25,482 nucleotides of DNA from contig URKI01000033.1 in NCBI GenBank assembly GCA_900548505.1, forward strand, positions 1 through 25,482, given 5' to 3'. This document shows positions 24,704 to 25,482 of the stretch, one piece after another; the first letter of the stretch is position 1; every line of letters starts with the position of its first letter. A program made the position numbers and the translations under genes. The DNA is from an uncultured Oscillibacter sp. (lineage in GTDB: Bacteria > Bacillota > Clostridia > Oscillospirales > Oscillospiraceae). The notes beneath the pieces are model-generated. The model searched no databases. It was given only the letters and a program-made list of their open reading frames with translations, and was not told where the DNA came from.

Positions 24704-25439
24704 ATGTCCTCTTCTTCATTGGATCTGTCCAGTCTGATGGGCATCTCTCTGGGCACGCTGACCCTGGGCAAGATCATTTCCGCCGCCGTTACGCTGCTGA
24801 TCTGCCTGGTGGTCACCCGGGTGCTGATGAAACTTCTGGGCCGCCTGCTGGGCCGGTCCAAGCTGGACGCCCGGGTGCAGAAATATCTGGCTGCCGGTGT
24901 GCGGCTCATTCTCTATGTCATCACGGCACTGATCGTGGTGGACAGTCTGGGGATCCCCATCACCTCCCTGGTAGCTCTCTTGTCCGTGGGCTCCCTGGGT
25001 ATCACCCTGGCCGCGGAGGATATCCTGGGCAACGTGGCCGGCGGCCTGGTGATCCTCTCGGCCCGTCCCTTTGCCCTGGGCGACTTTCTGGAAGTGGGCG
25101 GCACCACCGGCACGGTGGAGGAGATCAGCCTCAACCACACCAAGCTCGTCACGCCGGACGGACTGATGGTGCTGCTGCCCAACAAGGAGCTGGCCAGCTC
25201 CAAAATGACCAACTACACCGTCAACGGCCAGCGGCGCATCACCTGGAAGGTCTCCGCCTCCTACGATGCCCCCACGGAGACGGTGAAAGCCGCCTGCGAG
25301 CAGGCCCTGAGCATGACGGACCATCTTCTCACGGACCCCGCGCCCAGTGTCCGGCTGACGGGATACGGCGAGAGCGCCATCGAATACGCCGTTTACTGCT
25401 GGGCCGCGCCTGCGGATTACTGGGACGCCTATTTTGCCC
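24704..25439 (+). CDS. Small-conductance mechanosensitive channel (MscS family), 3' end missing
   Basis: At least 245 codons are present; the gene runs off the real sequence into adapter with no stop. It is a membrane channel that opens on hypo-osmotic stretch. Residues about 20-50 and 60-85 are membrane helices. The third, pore-lining helix (about 88-115) contains LLSVGSLGITLAAEDILGNV with the glycine/alanine packing of MscS. AGGLVILSARPFALGDFLEVGG marks the entry to the beta domain, followed by PDGLMVLLPNKELASSKMTNYT. A canonical MscS of about 270-290 aa would need only some 30-45 more residues. GAAAGGCAGGG lies upstream. The codons after 25439 (PVSYTHLRAHETGA) are adapter translation and must be ignored. 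Confidence 0.9.
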
Positions 25440-25482
25440 CTGTCTCTTATACACATCTCCGAGCCCACGAGACCGGAGCCTA
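25440..25482 (+). other. Nextera read-2 adapter plus i7 index (not genomic)
   Basis: CTGTCTCTTATACACATCT (25440-25458) is the Tn5 mosaic end. CCGAGCCCACGAGAC follows, the Nextera read-2 adapter. The last nine bases, CGGAGCCT-A, match an 8-base i7 sample index followed by the first base of the flow-cell sequence. Confidence 0.97.

Noticed and set aside
24716..25468. Minus-strand frame beginning MGSEMCIRDR
   Set aside because: It starts inside the Nextera adapter and is antisense to the MscS gene; the first residues are adapter translation.

Overview
This window looks like a GC-rich, anaerobic, low-branching Clostridia genome, most likely of the Oscillospiraceae/Flavonifractor-Lawsonibacter-Intestinimonas type. 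That placement is an inference. It rests on a single-chain pyruvate:ferredoxin oxidoreductase, a methionine gamma-lyase, strong Shine-Dalgarno sites (AGGAGG), GC-rich genes separated by AT-rich promoter islands with near-consensus sigma-A boxes, and many intrinsic hairpin terminators. Both outer ends are Illumina Nextera adapter, not genome: the real DNA runs from about 28 to 25439. I see no tRNA, rRNA, CRISPR array, insertion sequence or phage gene.

Layout. (1) 79-5413: loosely related genes. These are an iron-dependent alcohol dehydrogenase (GldA/HcxA-like), a YoaK/DUF1275 membrane protein divergent from a TIM-barrel isomerase of the hydroxypyruvate isomerase type, a NimA-like flavoprotein, an HD-GYP response regulator, and a lipoprotein. 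(2) 5511-9645, minus strand: a compact catabolic module with its own SorC-type regulator, in transcription order sorC-type regulator, dhaL, dhaK, an lsrF-type aldolase/thiolase and a small VOC protein. Palindromes (GTTACATATGTAAC and a near copy) sit at the regulator promoter and in front of the dha promoter region. (3) 9705-13253, minus: PFOR. (4) 13376-15150, plus: an IclR regulator followed by an SDR dehydrogenase, divergent from PFOR, with two near-perfect inverted repeats in the divergent region. (5) 15281-20297, plus: a sodium:solute symporter followed by three tightly packed metallopeptidases of unrelated families (M29, PepT/M20B, M24), which reads as a peptide uptake and hydrolysis unit. 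(6) 20332-24540: methionine gamma-lyase, a divergent LysR regulator, and an NhaC-superfamily transporter, probably methionine (or related) import and degradation to methanethiol, ammonia and 2-oxobutyrate. (7) 24632-25439: a mechanosensitive MscS channel cut off by the adapter.

Together the genes describe a fermenter living on amino acids, peptides and unusual small sugars or ketoses. Peptidases and MGL would feed 2-oxo acids and pyruvate toward PFOR, and the DhaKL/LsrF module would phosphorylate and cleave a small keto-sugar. The most unusual item is that module: an Lsr (AI-2 catabolism) style regulator and aldolase combined with a dihydroxyacetone-type kinase instead of LsrK, without a visible transporter or DhaM. 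Its substrate cannot be read from sequence.
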